From CAZTAO01 sp964611645 (GTDB taxonomy: Bacteria > Armatimonadota > UBA5829), in assembly GCA_964611645.1 (NCBI GenBank), contig CAZTAO010000074.1:1-19127 (forward strand): 19,127 nucleotides of DNA, in the 5' to 3' direction. Of the stretch, positions 16,516 through 19,127 are shown in pieces. The first letter of the stretch is position 1. Each line of letters begins with the position of its first letter. A program made the translations under genes and the position numbers. Below the pieces are notes generated by a model that was given only the letters and a program-made list of their open reading frames with translations, ran no database searches and had not been told where the DNA came from.

Positions 16516-18834
16516 CTACCAGTGGTACTTTGCCTTACCCATGCCGGCGTCGAGGGTTATTCTGTTGCCTCCGTGGGAAGCAAGGCCTACGTGGGGGCAG
16601 CCGAAGACCGCTGGGAGTTCGTACTGGGCCGCGAGGATGGGGATGTTAGGCAGGAGTGGGGGTTCCTGGGATACAAACCCGCCGCACGCCCCGAAGAACG
16701 GGCTCCAGCCGGACATCGGCTCGATCACCGTCAGCACGGCATCGTTTGGAACCTCGCCTGCTTTGGCGGGGGTGTCCGCGAAGACCGCCTTGCCGGAGAC
16801 TACCGCCGAACCCGCGAATACCGTTCGCACCACGCTGGATATGGCGGTCATATACTGGGCCACATCTCCCGTGGGCGGCAGACACTCCGGCGCGTCGAGC
16901 CTGCCGCGCGCCCACAGTATGTGTTTCCTGTGAGCTATCAGCCTGCCGACAGCCTCCCTGGGCATGTTCGATGCCATAATGTCCTTGATCTCGGAAATGG
17001 TGAGGTGGAATACATCCTCCGCCGCAGGCACAGCGCCCACCGCCGCAAGGTCTGCCCCAACCACCAGGCACAGCCGCCGCAGCGCGGAACCGTAGATCGC
17101 GCAGTTCAGTCCGCACTTGCCCGCGATCACCAGCCAATCCCTGCTGAGACCGATCGCCTTGCGGACCCGGGTCCGTTCCAAGCCGCTGAATGGAGCTTCG
17201 GCGTCGGCTTGGGCGAGGGTAGCGCGGTCGGTGGCGTGGGTGTGGAGGGTGACTATGGTGGAGCGGTCGTCCCGCTGAGCCAGCGCGCGAATAATGTGGT
17301 AAACCGGGTTCAGGTCCTCCGGCCAGCTCTTCCAGGTGGAAAAATCGAACATTTCCCCGAGGCTCAGGAACCCATAGCCCCACTGCTCGGCAAACTGCGC
17401 CGCCTCCGTGCGGAACTCTTTCCACCACTCGTCGTCCTTGAGCTTGTTGGCCTTGCCGGCAGCCTTAAGGCGGTCCGCTAGTTCTTGCAGCTTGGCATCG
17501 CGGAGGATTATGGGGTCTGGCAGGCCGGTGAGAACCGCCCGCAGCAGCGGCAGTATTCCCTTCTCATTCAACTTGTCGGCCACCGCCGCAGGGTAGATGA
17601 TGCTCGGTCGAACGGAAGCGCACAGCCACGCAAGCGCGCTCCTGTAGCCCTCAGCCAGCTTCGACAACCCCTCCAACTTCACTGCGGTATCGGAGGTGGA
17701 CAGGTACTCGGGAATGCGCTTGCGGATGCGGTCCAGCCCCGATTCCACCTCGGTGTCCCACTTCTGGGTGAGCTTGGTGTAGCGGTTGGCCTCATCCTGG
17801 GAGAGCTTCCACAACTGCGCGCCGCTCTCGGGCACCTTGTATAGCGGGAAATACACAAAGCCATTTTCCATCCGCAGGTGGGTTTCCGAGTCAGGCACGG
17901 GGAGGCTGGACTGGGGCACAGGGCCGCTCACCAGCCCCGCGCAAGTCTCGCAAACCGGCGCGGCCGCGATTCGCTTCCAGGCTATCACGCAATCGTCGGA
18001 TACCTGCGCGCTCGGGAAATACCCCGGCACGCCGCCCAACTCGTCTGCGTTTACCACCCAGATGGTGTCCCGCTCTCTTGCCCACTCAAGCCGCGAAGGC
18101 CTGCCCAGGGCATCTTCGGCCAGTATCGCCAGTTCAGCCAGCTTCAGCGCGAGGCCCGAGTCGATCTCCGGCGAGTCCTCGGACTCCGGCACAACCCGCA
18201 TCTGCTCCAGGTCCACCGAGCACGCGAGCGCTTTATCAGACTCCGGCCCGAACCACCGCAGCTTCACCACATTCGGGTTGCCGCTGTAGGGGTCGGCGGT
18301 TGTTGCCGTGCCTCGGAGGTCGGAGTCCAGCTTCCTGGACACCGTTATCGCCGTACCAGGGTCTTTGCCGGTCGCCGCGTCTTTCGCCCGACCCAGCCAC
18401 GCCTGCGCCCAGATCTCACGCATTCCACTAAGAAGAGCATGCTCGCCGGTGGCGGTTACCATCGGCTGATCAGTGGCGCTGACGTCCGCGATACCGGACA
18501 CCCTCAGAACCACCGGAGGCTCGGGGACGCCGGTCTGCAGGCTCAGGTGATGATAGGCTGAGAGTATCTCCGACTGCACATCCGCCGGAATCTCAGAGCT
18601 TCGGATAGACTCCGCAGCCCGTGACAGTTCCTCCTCGGACCCGTCCGCAAGGTTCTTCGCCCCGCAGACCCAGATCTGGGTATGGTAGGCGTCCACGCTG
18701 ACGGCAAACCCGCGCGGCACCGAGAACCCGGCGGCAATCAGCCGCGAAAGGTCCACAGCCTGAGGCCCGAACTTCGCAGGGTTGGTAACTTCCGAAAACT
18801 GCGCAACCAGGAACTTGCCGGAGGAACTTTTCAA
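16516..18834 (-). CDS. Divergent PEP-utilising enzyme-like protein (PPDK/Rph type), swivel histidine missing
   Basis: A 772-residue protein with the order seen in PEP synthase and rifampicin phosphotransferase. The N-terminal PPDK/ATP-grasp region is about 1-290 and opens FGPQAVDLSRLIAAGFSVPRGFAVSVDAY. A helical middle follows (about 330-600, WDTEVESGLDRIRKRIPEYL). The C-terminal swivelling phosphohistidine domain is about 675-772. In active relatives this domain carries GG-x-(T/S)-S-H. Here the motif is GGFVSQEPPLL, with Q723 where histidine is expected. The family's RSS motif near the ATP site reads LRVSG, and the usual LQ-x-RP strand reads WVVNADEL. The ATP-grasp remnant GTATTADPYSGNP is recognisable. 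The fold is therefore kept but key residues are lost, suggesting a pseudoenzyme or altered chemistry. The start is TTG 18834. GGGAG lies 12 bases upstream, and no ATG fits better. It stands alone, with its own promoter, convergent with the esterase gene. Confidence 0.8.
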   Translation of the reverse strand: MKSSSGKFLVAQFSEVTNPAKFGPQAVDLSRLIAAGFSVPRGFAVSVDAYHTQIWVCGAKNLADGSEEELSRAAESIRSSEIPADVQSEILSAYHHLSLQTGVPEPPVVLRVSGIADVSATDQPMVTATGEHALLSGMREIWAQAWLGRAKDAATGKDPGTAITVSRKLDSDLRGTATTADPYSGNPNVVKLRWFGPESDKALACSVDLEQMRVVPESEDSPEIDSGLALKLAELAILAEDALGRPSRLEWARERDTIWVVNADELGGVPGYFPSAQVSDDCVIAWKRIAAAPVCETCAGLVSGPVPQSSLPVPDSETHLRMENGFVYFPLYKVPESGAQLWKLSQDEANRYTKLTQKWDTEVESGLDRIRKRIPEYLSTSDTAVKLEGLSKLAEGYRSALAWLCASVRPSIIYPAAVADKLNEKGILPLLRAVLTGLPDPIILRDAKLQELADRLKAAGKANKLKDDEWWKEFRTEAAQFAEQWGYGFLSLGEMFDFSTWKSWPEDLNPVYHIIRALAQRDDRSTIVTLHTHATDRATLAQADAEAPFSGLERTRVRKAIGLSRDWLVIAGKCGLNCAIYGSALRRLCLVVGADLAAVGAVPAAEDVFHLTISEIKDIMASNMPREAVGRLIAHRKHILWARGRLDAPECLPPTGDVAQYMTAISSVVRTVFAGSAVVSGKAVFADTPAKAGEVPNDAVLTVIEPMSGWSPFFGACGGFVSQEPPLLPNIPILAAQYELPAVFGCPHVGLASHGGNRITLDAGMGKAKYHW

Positions 18835-18886
18835 GTTGAATACGATCTCCCGTGGTCAGACCGCTTCCTCGCAGCCGGACGCTAAC

Positions 18887-18915
18887 ATTATATACGCTTT
18901 TGCGAATTGTTACAG
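18887..18915 (-). promoter_or_regulatory. Candidate sigma70 promoter of the PEP-utiliser-like gene
   Basis: On the minus strand, a perfect TATAAT (18892-18887) has CTGTAA (18915-18910) 17 bases upstream. Transcription would start about 45 bases before the TTG codon. Confidence 0.55.
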
Positions 18916-18935
18916 CAGCGAAGAATGCCATTTCA

Positions 18936-19015
18936 TCACGAAAACACGAAATCGGGAAAACACGAAAGGGATTCTTGGTTCTTTTTCGTGCTTTCATTCA
19001 TTCGTGTCTTCGTGA
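18936..19015. repeat. Long CACGAA-rich inverted repeat (hairpin)
   Basis: Left arm 18936-18968 and right arm about 18981-19015 are near-inverse. The outer 15 bases match with one mismatch, a 5-base internal loop follows, and then 12 bases match with one mismatch around a short loop. Both mismatches would be G-U pairs in minus-strand RNA. CACGAA occurs repeatedly in the left arm and TTCGTG in the right. It lies upstream of the promoter for the PEP-utiliser-like gene, so it may terminate a gene beyond the right edge or be a dispersed element. Confidence 0.65.
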
Positions 19016-19127
19016 GTAGTGGTTTCTTGGCCTGTCGGTGCTGGGATTGGCTACCGGAAGCGTATCGTTCAAAGGTGTTTCGGGATTTGACAGGCTGTTG
19101 CATAACTCCTGGCACGTGCCGTCATAT
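19016..19127. other. Unassigned right edge
   Basis: No convincing gene, RNA or promoter was found. A 10-bp perfect palindrome GGCACGTGCC is at 19111-19120, and a TTGACA at 19087-19092 lacks a -10. A minus-strand frame is open from the edge to a TGA near 18998, but its composition does not look coding. Confidence 0.3.

Noticed and set aside
16450..17481. 343-codon plus-strand frame overlapping the esterase end and the PEP-utiliser
   Set aside because: It overlaps two better supported genes, and its residues do not form a recognisable domain.
19087..19120. Possible promoter (TTGACA) or sigma54 site (TGGCACG) near the right edge
   Set aside because: There is no -10 at 16-18 bases, and no TTGC-type -12 element follows TGGCAC.
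1..19127. CRISPR array, tRNA or rRNA gene, or prophage
   Set aside because: No regularly spaced direct repeats of array type, no cloverleaf or rRNA-like stretch, and no phage genes were seen.

Overview
The window is a piece of a GC-rich bacterial chromosome (roughly 60% GC by eye) carrying accessory carbohydrate-degradation genes around one housekeeping gene, ligA. Start codons other than ATG are frequent: TTG or GTG is the best start for four of the eight genes. Secreted FG-GAP proteins, a GH39-like enzyme, cytoplasmic glycosidases and many short palindromic intergenic repeats suggest an environmental plant- or algal-polysaccharide degrader. An uncultured Armatimonadota or PVC/Hydrogenedentota-like lineage would fit, but no phylogenetic marker was compared, so this is a weak inference.

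Layout: (1) 1-1792, minus: a secreted FG-GAP/VCBS propeller protein running off the left edge. Its last 55 bases look like the end of an inserted element. (2) 2069-4231, plus: a membrane CHASE4-like/HAMP/PAS hybrid-sensor-style histidine kinase with no response regulator beside it. (3) 4253-6307, minus: a secreted GH39-like glycoside hydrolase with an N-terminal carbohydrate-binding domain. (4) 6515-8566, plus: complete NAD-dependent DNA ligase. (5) 8567-8850: a convergent intergenic region made of a long GC-rich palindrome split by a 186-bp MITE-like element with 18-bp inverted ends and a perfect 9-bp target duplication. (6) 8851-9792, minus: a zinc-ribbon single-pass membrane protein. (7) 9793-9949: a compact divergent control region with two good sigma70 promoters, a 14-bp palindromic operator candidate and an 11-bp motif repeated at both promoters. 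(8) 9950-16472, plus: a three-gene set encoding an unassigned GH20/GH67-like glycosidase, a LacZ-type GH2 beta-galactosidase and an SGNH (sialate O-acetylesterase-type) esterase. (9) 16516-18834, minus: a PEP-utilising, PPDK/rifampicin-phosphotransferase-like protein that lacks the swivelling-domain histidine. (10) 18835-19127: its promoter, a large CACGAA hairpin and an unassigned edge.

Functional reading: none of the three enzymes of 9950-16472 has a signal peptide. Together they look like an intracellular route that removes acetyl groups and terminal sugars from imported oligosaccharides. The GH39-like protein and the FG-GAP protein are exported and could act on polymer outside the cytoplasm. 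No transporter or regulator gene for this pathway lies in the window.

The most unusual content is in the repeats. These are a MITE nested in a palindrome, a second copy of its end fused into the FG-GAP frame, a palindrome plus purine-rich repeat carried in frame inside the beta-galactosidase gene, an inverted array of 9-bp units between two enzyme genes, and a long hairpin upstream of the PEP-utiliser. The divergent PEP-utiliser and the unassigned glycosidase are the best protein-level leads.
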